64,000 nt of DNA from an uncultured Lachnospiraceae bacterium. Its GTDB lineage: Bacteria > Bacillota > Clostridia > Lachnospirales > Lachnospiraceae. Position 1 is the first letter of the stretch, and every line of letters begins with the position of its first letter. The translations under genes and the position numbers were made by a program. The DNA lies in assembly GCA_947625775.1 (NCBI GenBank), contig CANQPM010000004.1, positions 172,527 to 236,526 of the forward strand. Reading direction: 5' to 3'. Shown here piece after piece: positions 28,044 through 36,960 of the stretch. The notes beneath the pieces were generated by a model. The model was not told the DNA's origin. It saw only the letters and a program-made list of their open reading frames with translations, and did not search any database.

Positions 28044-28910
28044 TCAAAATTTACTTAATATTGCTTTTATTGCTTTTACATGATTATCCGAGTAGAAAAT
28101 TTCTTTTTCCAAAACATTTCCATTAATTTTTATAGTTACCGCTTTCTCTGCATGCTTAATTATCAATTCGGGGTTATATAATATTTTCCATTCATTTTTT
28201 GTACATCTTAAAGCCAACAAAGCTTCTTCGCCATACATGAAAGTAAGTTCTTCAAATGCGACTTTATTATTTGCAATAAATAAGGGTGAGAAAATAAAAC
28301 ATGCACCCTGCAATTCAACACTTTCTTTTTTCTTATCAGTAAATAAGTTCCTTTTTCTTTTTTCGTCATATTCTAAATACTTTTTAAAAATAAAAAAGGA
28401 ATTAGAAAAATTTAATCTTTTATGCAAATGCAAATATTTACTAAACAGATATCTTTTAATAAACCATCTATAAGTTTCTGATTTTGTGATTATATGATCT
28501 CTTTGTGGACTTTGATGTATCCCTTCTAGATTAATGATATCTGGTCCTAATACATAATAGTTATCCTCTTCAAAACATTGTATTGACTTTTGCACAAAAT
28601 TTTCTTGTATCATTTCCGTATCATTATTTATTACAATGATAAAATCTGCATTCAATTTTTCTTTTGCAAAAGAGTATCCTATATTATTTCCTGATGAGAA
28701 ACCCAAATTGTTTTCTAAGCAAATGATTTCTATGTCATTGTTCTCTTTAAACGTTTCTGCAAGTTGTTCTCCTGTTTTATTGTTTGAACCATTGTCAACA
28801 ACTACTATTTTGTAATTCTCATATGTGATTTTTTCCTCAATAGACATTATACATCGCATGGTTATATCAATTGCCAAATAATGTAATATTACAAAAACCA
28901 CTTTCGGCAT
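28044..28910 (-). CDS. Glycosyltransferase family 2 (rhamnosyltransferase-like)
   Basis: A 288-aa GT-A enzyme: VVVDNGSNNKT for the nucleotide site, NLGFSSGNNIGYSFA, and the metal-binding VINNDTEMI (DxD-like NDT). The later FIFSPLFIAN and FMYGEEALLALR are like those of dTDP-rhamnosyl transferases. It starts 17 bases before the WbsX-like gene and is part of the same transcript. Confidence 0.8.
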   Translation of the reverse strand: MPKVVFVILHYLAIDITMRCIMSIEEKITYENYKIVVVDNGSNNKTGEQLAETFKENNDIEIICLENNLGFSSGNNIGYSFAKEKLNADFIIVINNDTEMIQENFVQKSIQCFEEDNYYVLGPDIINLEGIHQSPQRDHIITKSETYRWFIKRYLFSKYLHLHKRLNFSNSFFIFKKYLEYDEKRKRNLFTDKKKESVELQGACFIFSPLFIANNKVAFEELTFMYGEEALLALRCTKNEWKILYNPELIIKHAEKAVTIKINGNVLEKEIFYSDNHVKAIKAILSKF

Positions 28911-29003
28911 CTTTTCATCATCTCCAACTGAATTTAATTGCCTTTATATTTTCCTTAACCAATGAATAGCGATACACTCACTCATTACTGTATACCTGCT
29001 CAG

Positions 29004-29222
29004 TCAACGAACTAAAGAAAATTTTATCTTATATACACGCACTTTTTCATTCTCTTTGAAATGATAAAGTTTCTGAAAATTATAGCTATAAATCTCATAT
29101 TGGATTGCAATTCTAACCAGCTTGACTATAGCAAGATAATTCATACCAAAATAATAGCTATAAGACATTTCATAATGCCCAATCTGTGCAATCATACGGA
29201 TCACCGCATCCGCTCTCGCATT
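29004..29222 (-). pseudogene. Unidentified C-terminal gene remnant
   Basis: The frame runs from about 29222 (GRLNARADAVIRMIAQIGHY) to KVRVYKIKFSLVR with no start codon of quality and no upstream homologous part. It is protein-like in composition (AIVKLVRIAIQYEI) but not assigned. Confidence 0.35.
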
Positions 29223-29254
29223 TAATCTTCCAACTTCCTTTTAATCTAAAATAA

Positions 29255-29391
29255 TATTCTCAGTTTTTCTTGAGAAAGTTCCTTTTTATTTTCTTTCTCA
29301 ATACACATATTTCATGACGATTTTCTATTAATAAATTCTCTACAAGATTTTTACCGATAACTCCGGTAGTTCCGATAATTAAAATATTCAC
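29255..29391 (-). pseudogene. N-terminal stub of an NAD-dependent epimerase
   Basis: The minus strand from 29391 reads VNILIIGTTGVIGKNLVENL then LIENRHEI, the Rossmann TGxxGxxG start of an epimerase/dehydratase. It runs out after about 35 residues. It lies one gene away from the intact epimerase at 30241-31236, again showing decay of old glycan genes in 28911-29441. Confidence 0.65.
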
Positions 29392-29441
29392 GTTTCATAT
29401 TATCCTCTTTCTATTTTTCATAACATGTCTAATTGTCCGTA

Positions 29442-30224
29442 TCACTGTTTTTCCGCCAGTGTATAATTAATATGCGCATAGACCGATTTTATAAATTTAG
29501 GAAGCGGTAACTTTTCCACTATATAAACCGCTTTCATCCAAAGTGGAAAGCTATTGTTTTTCAACATATCTACATAAGGCGCTTCCCAATCTAACTGTGA
29601 AAAATCAATATTCATACGATGTAGCCGTACATCCCTAAATCCCAATGAATCAGGCCATATCGGGCAGTCAACAAATCCTGTTTCTACCACTTTTAACCCG
29701 TGTTCCTGCATTTTCTTTTTAATAAAATGTCTGTTATTATATCTTATATCTCCATGTGTCCATGGGATTTTTGTTTTTTTATGTACCATTCTGTGGATGG
29801 GAAAGCCTATATTGCCTGAATTGACAGAAAATATGGCTATGTATTTTTTGCTTATGCGCTTCATCTCATCTATCAGGGCATCGGGGGCAGGGCAGGCTGG
29901 TATATATGCAAAATTCCAGACAAAGTCGTAGGAAGACGATGGAATGGAGGTATGGCATATATTTTCTTCTGACAGCCATGTAAGTTTCTTGTCTGCCCCC
30001 AACTTTTTCCACTCAGAAACATATTGGGGAACTCCGTTTACCAAAGCGATATTGTCTGCCTTGTTTATAAAACCTATCGAATAAATAGACGGCATTGCTT
30101 TGGCTCCGTGTGCTGGCATTTCAAGAACTGATTTAATCTGGTATTTTTCTGCCAGTTTATCTAACTTTTTTCCGACGGAAAAACGCTCATAATTAACCCC
30201 GAAAACTTCAGTTTCTTTTCCCAT
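29442..30224 (-). CDS. Methyltransferase-like protein
   Basis: A 260-aa protein with an early SVLEMPAHGAKAMPSIYSIG in the place of the SAM-binding loop, a later SSSYDFVWNFAYIPACP and IDEMKRISKKYIAIFSVNSG as expected of class I methyltransferase strands 4 and 5. The motifs are diverged, so the chemistry is uncertain. It follows the epimerase gene by 16 bases and is probably co-transcribed. Confidence 0.55.
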   Translation of the reverse strand: MGKETEVFGVNYERFSVGKKLDKLAEKYQIKSVLEMPAHGAKAMPSIYSIGFINKADNIALVNGVPQYVSEWKKLGADKKLTWLSEENICHTSIPSSSYDFVWNFAYIPACPAPDALIDEMKRISKKYIAIFSVNSGNIGFPIHRMVHKKTKIPWTHGDIRYNNRHFIKKKMQEHGLKVVETGFVDCPIWPDSLGFRDVRLHRMNIDFSQLDWEAPYVDMLKNNSFPLWMKAVYIVEKLPLPKFIKSVYAHINYTLAEKQ

Positions 30225-30240
30225 TTATGTCTCCTTTTAA

Positions 30241-31236
30241 TCATAAATAATGTTCCCTGCAAAAATATTCGATTGTTTGAGGCAATCCAACATCCAGTGA
30301 AACTTGAGGAATAAATCCTAAATCACGTATTGTTTTTGAAATATCAACAATTCTGTCTGTTGAAACAGATTTAATATTTCTTTGTGTTACAAACGGTTTG
30401 CATCCAATTAATCTACACAGAAATTCCAAAATACCAGCTCCTAATATTGCAAGGCATCTCGGAACATAAAAAAATTTTATTTTTTTATTTAATGCTTTTC
30501 CAATAATTTTCGCTGTTTCTTTTAATGTATATGATTCCTTAGATGCCAACATATAGGTTTCACCTATCTTCCCTCTATCAGCAAATCTAACCAATGCCTC
30601 TGCCAAATCCGAAATATAAAGTGCTGGTGAGAAGTTTTTTCCTAATCCAATTTTAGGAAACCATCCCGTCATGCAAACTTTAGCCATTAATAAAAAATCT
30701 CCTTTAAACCCTGGTCCATATACCATTGACGGACGTATAATAATAGCCGGAAAATTCTTATTAATTTCCTCTAACATATATAGTTCACCCTCATATTTAG
30801 ATATTTGATAAGGTGTATATGGTTTACATTGTGTATGTTCATTTACATAAAAAACATCTTGTTGCAGCCCTAATGCAGCTGTACTGCTTACAAAAATAAA
30901 TCTTTTAACATTAGATTTCTTTGCTTCTTTAACAATATTCTTCAAACCATTAACATTTATTTCCCTAAATTTTGCCAATGCCTCCCTGCTTGGCAAATCA
31001 TGTCCCATCAAAGCGGCCATATGATATACTATGTCTATGTTGTCACAGCATCCCTTAATATTTTGAGGATTTTCAATTTCTGCACAGAAAAACTCACAGC
31101 TATGTCCAAATAGCTTCTCTGCTTTTTCTATATTTCGAATCAAAATCCTCACATTATGTCCTTGTTTCTGCAATAAAGGAACTAAATGTGTGCCCATAAA
31201 CCCAGTAGCTCCTGTAACTAAAATATTCAAAATCAC
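30241..31236 (-). CDS. NAD-dependent epimerase/dehydratase (paralog of 57823-58803)
   Basis: A 331-aa extended short-chain dehydrogenase: GATGFMGTHLV cofactor loop, VSSTAALG, and the catalytic YxxxK in TPYQISKYEGE, then IIRPSMVYGPG. It probably makes or converts a nucleotide sugar. The protein in cluster B (57823-58803) has the same length and order, with blocks such as FSPALYISDLAEAL against LSPTYVADVVQGI, so the two are diverged paralogs. The start codon seems to be GTG. Confidence 0.8.
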   Translation of the reverse strand: MILNILVTGATGFMGTHLVPLLQKQGHNVRILIRNIEKAEKLFGHSCEFFCAEIENPQNIKGCCDNIDIVYHMAALMGHDLPSREALAKFREINVNGLKNIVKEAKKSNVKRFIFVSSTAALGLQQDVFYVNEHTQCKPYTPYQISKYEGELYMLEEINKNFPAIIIRPSMVYGPGFKGDFLLMAKVCMTGWFPKIGLGKNFSPALYISDLAEALVRFADRGKIGETYMLASKESYTLKETAKIIGKALNKKIKFFYVPRCLAILGAGILEFLCRLIGCKPFVTQRNIKSVSTDRIVDISKTIRDLGFIPQVSLDVGLPQTIEYFCREHYL

Positions 31237-31396
31237 ACCCCCGAAAATTTTAGATATTTAAATGTCTTTTAGTATTACTGTTAATTTTTCCTATAACGCA
31301 AAATAAAAAATCCCAATTCAAAGCTTCCATTGCGCCATTCACAATTTCATACTTTAAATCAGGATTTTTATGCATATTTTGCCTAAACAACCGTTT

Positions 31397-31758
31397 CTAT
31401 TTTCCCAACAGCTTATTCAATTTTCTATCGAAAGTCTTGATTTCATATCCCTTTACCTTATGATACGCATATAATATACAGTCTGGAAAATCCAGATTCT
31501 GTTCTGCATATGTTTTGATGCCAAGCCTCAGCACGCTGGGTTCCGGAGTAGTGACCTCAGCCAATAATTCAATCAGGCACTGGCTGATTTCCGTCCTGTC
31601 AATATGATATACTCCCCTTAATACATATACCACTTATGCAAAAGTTTCTATATTTACCTGAACATCATTATTTTTAATGGCTGTTTCTGCCTCGGATGCC
31701 ATCTGTTCATCATCATTCAGCAGATACCGTAAAACGATGTTTGTATCAAGCATTACCA
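31397..31758 (-). pseudogene. PIN-domain toxin with in-frame stop
   Basis: From ATG at 31758 the frame reads MVMLDTNIVLRYLLNDDEQM, with the first PIN Asp, up to VNIETFA, then TAA, then VVYVLRGVYHIDRTEI and the C-terminal LDFPDCILYAYHKVKG and KTFDRKLNKLL. PIN domains are Mg-dependent RNases, usually VapC-type toxins. All parts are in one frame, so only the TAA (about 31634-31637) breaks the gene. It overlaps the antitoxin gene end by 13 bases. Confidence 0.75.
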
Positions 31759-31997
31759 TATTTTTCCGCCGCCGCCTTCTCCCACGCTGATGCTTCCTGC
31801 TTTCTCAAACCTGCATCTGCATACTTTGCCAGCATTCCTCTTACAGTCTGCGGCTTCTTATCATTGGGAGGCTCATCGACAAACTCATCCAATATAGTGA
31901 TTATCAGCTTTTGGTTTTTTTGCGCCTGAATCCTCCCTATTGTTTTGACGCTTTCTCCATCATAATAACCTTCTAATGCCAGCATATATTCACCCAC
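31746..31997 (-). CDS. Antitoxin of the PIN toxin pair
   Basis: An 83-aa protein: an N-terminal strand-rich part (LALEGYYDGESVKTIGRIQA, KLIITILDEFVDEP) and a C-terminal helical toxin-binding tail (RGMLAKYADAGLRKQEASAW). It overlaps the start of the PIN gene, which is the usual antitoxin-first order. With the toxin broken it may now be free of selection, or the stop may be recent. Confidence 0.7.
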   Translation of the reverse strand: MGEYMLALEGYYDGESVKTIGRIQAQKNQKLIITILDEFVDEPPNDKKPQTVRGMLAKYADAGLRKQEASAWEKAAAEKYGNA

Positions 31998-32156
31998 CTA
32001 TACGTTTTCCAAGCTGTACCGCTTATATTATATCACCATAAATATTATATGGCAAATAAAACCCTTATTTATGCAACATGTATGCAGCATGGTTAAAAAT
32101 ACTGATTTAAAGTATGAAATTGTCAAAGTACAACATATAAAATATGCAGATGCCCG

Positions 32157-33308
32157 CTATTTCTTTAAACTGAACTGTATGGATTTTAACCCTGCCTTAA
32201 CAAGCGTAGGGAAGTGCAGAAGTTCATTGCTGTATGCCTGGTTCGCCAATGGACACGCACAATTCCTGCCTTTTATGTATCTCCTCACATCATCCGCCTT
32301 TGCGGAATGCCACAGCTTCTGAAAGTCATAATCATAGTCCCTCAGATTCCCCATTTCCTGCTCATATCCGAGCACACAGCACGGCCATACCCCGCCGTCA
32401 TAGTTGATGTGTACGTTTGACACGCCCGCATAACAGGGTATAACCTGGCGCTTTTCCGCAAGTATCTTCCCCGCAAGGTCATAATAAACGACCCTCATTG
32501 CCTCTGTAGTCCTCGCAAGCCGTCTTTTCCTGCCTATGTTCTGCTCCACCTTTTCCGCAAAGCCCTTTATCAGCCGCTGATACACTTCCGCAGGAGGCGT
32601 TATCTCATCTGACAGGTTAAAGAATTCCGTCCGACACTCGGCAACCTCATTCCTGTAGCTTTCTACACCGAGAGAGTGCACAAAGTCCTCTATCTCATCC
32701 AGATCATCTATGTTAAAGTTTGAGATGACCGTGCCAAGCTCAAGGTGGAAATTGTCATATTTTTCTTCCATCCCCTTCAGTCCGTCTATCGTCCTGAGCA
32801 GGCATTTGAAATTCCCTTTTACCCCTCTTATCTCGTCATGTTTATCGCCCACGCCGTCTATCGACGGCTTTACCGTTACGGGCACTTTGGGATTGTATTT
32901 TCTCACGATATGTATAATCTTTTCTGTATTCTCCACAATCTTATCCGAGAGTATCGCATTTGTCGGGGTATGCACCACCTTCGGTTTCAGGTATCTGCAT
33001 GCGAGTTCTACAATTTCCGGGAGATCGTCCCGCATAAAGGGCTCACCGCCGCTCATATTGAAAAAATATACTGGCTTCATTGAGCTGAATATTTTTTCTA
33101 TCTCGTCAAGCTTCAGGTCCTTCTGCGGTCTTGTCGGATCCTGGCAGAACATTGCGCCTATCTGGCAGGTCTTGCACCTTGACTGGCAGGCCGCCGTTAC
33201 CGAATAGGTCAGCGTCATTGGGCTGAAATTCTTATACCCCAGCCATCGGTTAAACTTATATCCTGCCAAGTAGGGCATTAATACTGTAAAAAGGTCTGAT
33301 TTTTTCAT
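32157..33308 (-). CDS. Radical SAM/SPASM protein of glycan cluster A
   Basis: A 383-aa protein. CQSRCKTC near residue 37 is the CX3CX2C site for the radical SAM 4Fe-4S cluster, followed by FNMSGGEPFMRDDLPEI. The C-terminal SPASM-like part holds CYAGVSNVHINYDGGVWPCC and NCACPLANQAYS for extra clusters. The paralog at 56627-57778 is highly similar and also sits next to a GT4 and an epimerase, so it probably acts on a sugar or glycan intermediate. Substrate unknown. It lies 29 bases after the GT4 gene. Confidence 0.8.
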   Translation of the reverse strand: MKKSDLFTVLMPYLAGYKFNRWLGYKNFSPMTLTYSVTAACQSRCKTCQIGAMFCQDPTRPQKDLKLDEIEKIFSSMKPVYFFNMSGGEPFMRDDLPEIVELACRYLKPKVVHTPTNAILSDKIVENTEKIIHIVRKYNPKVPVTVKPSIDGVGDKHDEIRGVKGNFKCLLRTIDGLKGMEEKYDNFHLELGTVISNFNIDDLDEIEDFVHSLGVESYRNEVAECRTEFFNLSDEITPPAEVYQRLIKGFAEKVEQNIGRKRRLARTTEAMRVVYYDLAGKILAEKRQVIPCYAGVSNVHINYDGGVWPCCVLGYEQEMGNLRDYDYDFQKLWHSAKADDVRRYIKGRNCACPLANQAYSNELLHFPTLVKAGLKSIQFSLKK

Positions 33309-33337
33309 ATATACTGCTCCTGAGTGTAGGTTATTGG

Positions 33338-34477
33338 TTATGTTTCCAGGATTTCTCCAATTTTCTCTGATAGCCGCTCCCAGCTGAATCTGTATGCTTC
33401 TTCGCGTATATGATCCTCAAATTCACGGCTTCTGCCATTTACAAAGAAATCCTCCACAGCCTCCGCTATAGCCTGCGGGCTTTTCGGCTCAACAACATAT
33501 CCCGTTTTCCTGTCAGTAACCACGTCAGGCAATCCACCGACATTAGTCACCAAGACTGGCTTTCCGAAACCGTATGCTATCTGCACGATTCCGCTCTGCG
33601 TGGCGGATTCATACGGCAGAACTACTATATCGCAAGCGGCAAAATATTTTTCCACCTCGCTGTCTGGGGTATAGCCGTCTGACACCTCAGTTATATCCTC
33701 TATACCATTATCTTTTATAAGCTTCATATAGCTTTCCTTGTCATCCCCGAATGCCCCGGCTATAATAAGATGTACATTCTTAAGCCTATCTTTTACAATC
33801 TTCATTGCGTCCAGCAGATGCCTTAACCCCTTATATTCCCTGACAAATCCGAAGAACAGCAGGAGCTTTTCATCATTTGTCCTGCCAAGCTCGCTCCGCG
33901 CCTCTTCCCTTGTCATATTTTTTATCTTAAACGCGTTGTATGTCGGATGCGGGTTCTGCCTGTACAGCGCATCAGGCTTTATTGAGAGCAGGTCGTCCCC
34001 GTCGCTTTTTGAATGTACGATAAAGCCGTCGCCCTTTTTTAATACAAGCCTTGTGAGCAGCCTGTCCATCGGGAATCTTTCATGCGGGAACACGTTGTGG
34101 CATATGAATATCTTTTTTGTTTTTTTCCCAAGCACGCTTTTAAGTATGCGGTAGCAGGGGGCAAAGTACGGATGCCACCACTGTATTATCGCCGCTTCGG
34201 CATTTATTTTCCTTATGTAAATTCCTGTTTTTATGATATTGAACGGATTGGCAGTATTGAGCATAAATAATGTGCCGTTAACCCTAAACATGTCATTTGA
34301 GTAATCCTTCTGCTCCTTTTTAAAAAGGAGCCTGGGGTACTGCATCTTATAGGAAATCATTGTCACATCATATTTTTTTGAAAGCGCCTTATGCAGTAGG
34401 CTGGTATAATGGGCAATCCCGCCTTTATATGGGTAGACTGGTCCAATCAGCGCAATTTTCTTCCTTTCCGTTTCCAC
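33338..34477 (-). CDS. Glycosyltransferase family 4 (cluster A)
   Basis: The start is taken as GTG at 34477 (VETERKKIALIGPVYPYKGG); a longer frame to 34534 would code through a palindrome that contains the ribosome binding site. The product has about 379 aa, with GGIAHYTSLLHKAL at the acceptor side, LLFFGFVREYKGLRHLL, and the donor site ESATQSGIVQIAYGFGKPVLVTN (core SATQSGIVQIA). It is close in sequence to the cluster B gene at 53545-54684. Role: sugar transfer in the cytoplasm. Confidence 0.85.
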   Translation of the reverse strand: METERKKIALIGPVYPYKGGIAHYTSLLHKALSKKYDVTMISYKMQYPRLLFKKEQKDYSNDMFRVNGTLFMLNTANPFNIIKTGIYIRKINAEAAIIQWWHPYFAPCYRILKSVLGKKTKKIFICHNVFPHERFPMDRLLTRLVLKKGDGFIVHSKSDGDDLLSIKPDALYRQNPHPTYNAFKIKNMTREEARSELGRTNDEKLLLFFGFVREYKGLRHLLDAMKIVKDRLKNVHLIIAGAFGDDKESYMKLIKDNGIEDITEVSDGYTPDSEVEKYFAACDIVVLPYESATQSGIVQIAYGFGKPVLVTNVGGLPDVVTDRKTGYVVEPKSPQAIAEAVEDFFVNGRSREFEDHIREEAYRFSWERLSEKIGEILET

Positions 34478-34479
34478 AC

Positions 34480-34545
34480 AAAAAACTCCCAACGCAAAGC
34501 ATCCTGTGTCAAATGACAGCTGCATACTTTGCATTGGGAGTCTTT
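34480..34545 (-). repeat. Palindromic element holding the GT4 ribosome binding site (copy A)
   Basis: Arms of about 18 bp (34485-34502 and 34524-34541, a few mismatches) with an inner palindrome tgtcaaatgaca. On the minus strand the distal arm ends GGGAGTTTTTT just before the GTG, so it looks like a terminator hairpin whose 3' arm is also the ribosome binding site. Copy B at 53478-53540 has perfect arms. Confidence 0.7.
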
Positions 34546-34611
34546 TCCCTTATATTATTTAACTGTAATCAGGTTATGAGATTTATTTCATCGGCTGGCT
34601 TCTTTTTACAT

Positions 34612-36321
34612 TTAGCCTATACGGCATTCCTTCCCGCGGAATGCAAAACCGTACTTACGTATTCTTTCAGGCGCTATTCCCTTCGCTTCTAATGAGGCGC
34701 TGTAACGTTTCTCATCAATCTGCCTGAGCGCGTCCTGCACCGTGTCGTCAAGCGTCTTCTCATCATCGGGATCATAGACCTTAAATTCTATGATTATCGC
34801 ATCATCCTGCTCGTTCAATGGTTCAAGCATCACGTCATACCGCCCGAATCCGCTCTCTCGGTTAGATGTGACATCATACCTTCCTGCGAGATCCACTATC
34901 AGCCCTAATACAAAGCCGTGGTAGAATCGTTCAGGCTCAGCGTATTCTGACGGCTTGTTACCCACGTCAAAGCTGCTGAATGTCGCAAGCGCCACCTTAT
35001 TCATGTAGCGGTTCATCGCTTTTTTGTCATCAACAAGCAGCGCTTTTATGAAGTCGTTGTACTCTGTTTCCGTGCTGCTGTTGAACCAGCCTTTTATCAT
35101 ATCTGAAAACATGATCTCAACTTCCATGTTGGTTAGTTTTAGGGTGTATAATTCCTTTTTGAACCTTCCCACCTGCGCCAGCCTGTCAATCCTGAGATAT
35201 CCTGTAGCCAGCAGTAAGCTCCATACCGCGCCTGTATTTCCGTTAAGCTGGCTGAACACTATCTGCTCATCGATTTCAGTCTCGAAGCTTCTGCCGTCCA
35301 GAAGTGTCTCCATAGTCGTCTTAATGGCAGAGCTCCCTGTCTGAATCAGCATGTTCACAAGTCCGTTGCTGCTTGTATTTGACCAGTATGCGGCATAGCG
35401 CCCCCCACTGCTTATAAATGATATAATCGACCAGGGGTTATAAATATCTTTATACTTGCCAAACGTAAAGCCATCATACCATTTTTTTACATCCTGCTTT
35501 TCAGTCCCTAACCCGTTCTGATCGAGCGCTGCAAAGACTTCTTCCTCTGACAGACCAAAACACGGCGCATATTTATCTGATGTCGTTGTTACTACCTCAA
35601 GATTATTCAGTCCCGAAAAAATACTCTCCTTGGATATCCTCGTTATCCCTGTTATGATGCTTCTGTAAATATGGCTGTTCGTCTTGAATGTGGCATCAAA
35701 GAAACTCCTGAAAAAGCTTACTGCCTCATCCCATGTCCCCGCAAGCCATGCCTCCTGCATTGGGGTGTCGTATTCGTCAAGAAGTATGATTACCTTCTTT
35801 CCGCATGATTTTTCCATATATTCACTGAGCCGGTTAACTGCACGAAGAGCGGTATTGTCCGGCATTGTGTCATTTACGGTATTATAATCTTTTCTGTCAT
35901 TGTCATCAAATACCGCATCTGACATCATATCTTTATGCTTACGGTACAATTCCGCAATAACCTGCTTCACCGCAGCCTTGATTCCTTCAATATCCCCAGT
36001 CTTCACAGACGCAAAGCTCAGGAATATCACAGGAAACGTTCCCTGCAGACGCCTGTACTTATAATTCCCGTCAGCATCCCTGGCATCCCATACAGCCTTA
36101 CCCTCAAACAGGTCGCCCCTGCCAGCATATTTATTGGAAAAAAAACACTCCACAGTACTAAGGTTGAGCGTCTTCCCAAACCTGCGAGGCCTCGTTATCA
36201 GCGTGACCTTGTCGCCGTATTCCCACCATTCGCTTATGAAATTTGTCTTGTCAATGTAAAGGATGTTCTCCGTGATGACTTCCTCGTAATCCTGGTAGCC
36301 CAGAGCCGGCCTGCCTAGCAT
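34612..36321 (-). CDS. AAA-ATPase-like / PD-(D/E)XK protein (cluster A copy)
   Basis: A 569-aa protein. The N-terminal AAA domain has ALGYQDYEEVITENILYIDK, the P-loop RPRRFGKTLNL and Walker B VIILLDEYDTPMQEAW. The C-terminal nuclease-like domain has SGFGRYDVMLEPL and IIIEFKVYD (D...ExK), ending FAFRGKECRIG. This is the AAA-ATPase_like plus PDDEXK_9 architecture, common in many copies in gut anaerobes, with unknown role. The homolog at 51700-53409 is in the matching place of cluster B. It has its own conserved promoter (36370-36398). Confidence 0.85.
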   Translation of the reverse strand: MLGRPALGYQDYEEVITENILYIDKTNFISEWWEYGDKVTLITRPRRFGKTLNLSTVECFFSNKYAGRGDLFEGKAVWDARDADGNYKYRRLQGTFPVIFLSFASVKTGDIEGIKAAVKQVIAELYRKHKDMMSDAVFDDNDRKDYNTVNDTMPDNTALRAVNRLSEYMEKSCGKKVIILLDEYDTPMQEAWLAGTWDEAVSFFRSFFDATFKTNSHIYRSIITGITRISKESIFSGLNNLEVVTTTSDKYAPCFGLSEEEVFAALDQNGLGTEKQDVKKWYDGFTFGKYKDIYNPWSIISFISSGGRYAAYWSNTSSNGLVNMLIQTGSSAIKTTMETLLDGRSFETEIDEQIVFSQLNGNTGAVWSLLLATGYLRIDRLAQVGRFKKELYTLKLTNMEVEIMFSDMIKGWFNSSTETEYNDFIKALLVDDKKAMNRYMNKVALATFSSFDVGNKPSEYAEPERFYHGFVLGLIVDLAGRYDVTSNRESGFGRYDVMLEPLNEQDDAIIIEFKVYDPDDEKTLDDTVQDALRQIDEKRYSASLEAKGIAPERIRKYGFAFRGKECRIG

Positions 36322-36369
36322 ATGCGTCCCTCCCTGCCATTAATGAAACCGTTTTTACCCCACAATCCC

Positions 36370-36398
36370 ATTATAGCCGTTCGTCACGCTTTTCACAA
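36370..36398 (-). promoter_or_regulatory. Promoter of the AAA gene, cluster A
   Basis: Minus strand: TTGTGA (36398-36393), 17-base spacer, TATAAT (36375-36370), the same as in cluster B. The 3' half of the spacer differs between copies while both hexamers are kept, which supports function. Confidence 0.65.
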
Positions 36399-36960
36399 CA
36401 TTTTTTTCCTAATGCAAAGTATGCAGTTGTCAAGGTGCCGTACTTTAATTAAACAATCTATATAAAGCCTTTCGGCTATATAGCAGAGCTGCTCCGCTCA
36501 TCCTCGCGCTGCTGCGTTTCCCCCACAACCCGATAGGTCCTCACAGCCTCTTTCTCAACCTTCTGCTGCAGATACAGCGCGTCATACTCCGTCCTGCGCA
36601 CATGGTACTGCGTGTCCTCCAGCAGCCTCCTGTTTGCCGCAAGCGTGTCAGCCATGAGCCCTATCATAAAAGTCAAAAACCCGATAATCAGCAGCATGCA
36701 CGCCAGTATCAGCGACTGTACATGCCCCGTTGCCGTCCCCCTGAACACAAACCAGAAATACCTCAGTATGTACCCAACCCCCAGCGCCATGGGCGGCAGC
36801 ATAAGGAACGTGAAGCACTTGAGCGGCTTGTACATCATATACGCCCGCAGTATCGTCACCACCGACTTCTTGACGTACCCCCATATGCTCTTAAACAGCC
36901 TCGATGGTCTCAGCTCAGGGTTTGTCCTCACGGGGACACTTGTTATCCCGAGCTTTTCAC
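36387..36960 (-). repeat. Long inverted repeat, copy A
   Basis: Reverse complement of 51059-51632 (paired positions sum to 88019). It covers the last 161 codons of the GT2 gene, the hairpin ctatatagccgaaaggctt after it and the upstream part of the AAA promoter. I found only a couple of synonymous differences near 36905, so the copies are very recent or kept alike by gene conversion. Confidence 0.9.

Noticed and set aside
33338..34534. Longer GT4 start with residues MQSMQLSFDTGCF
   Set aside because: Those residues are coded by the palindrome; the GTG after it has a proper GGGAG site and begins the conserved protein.
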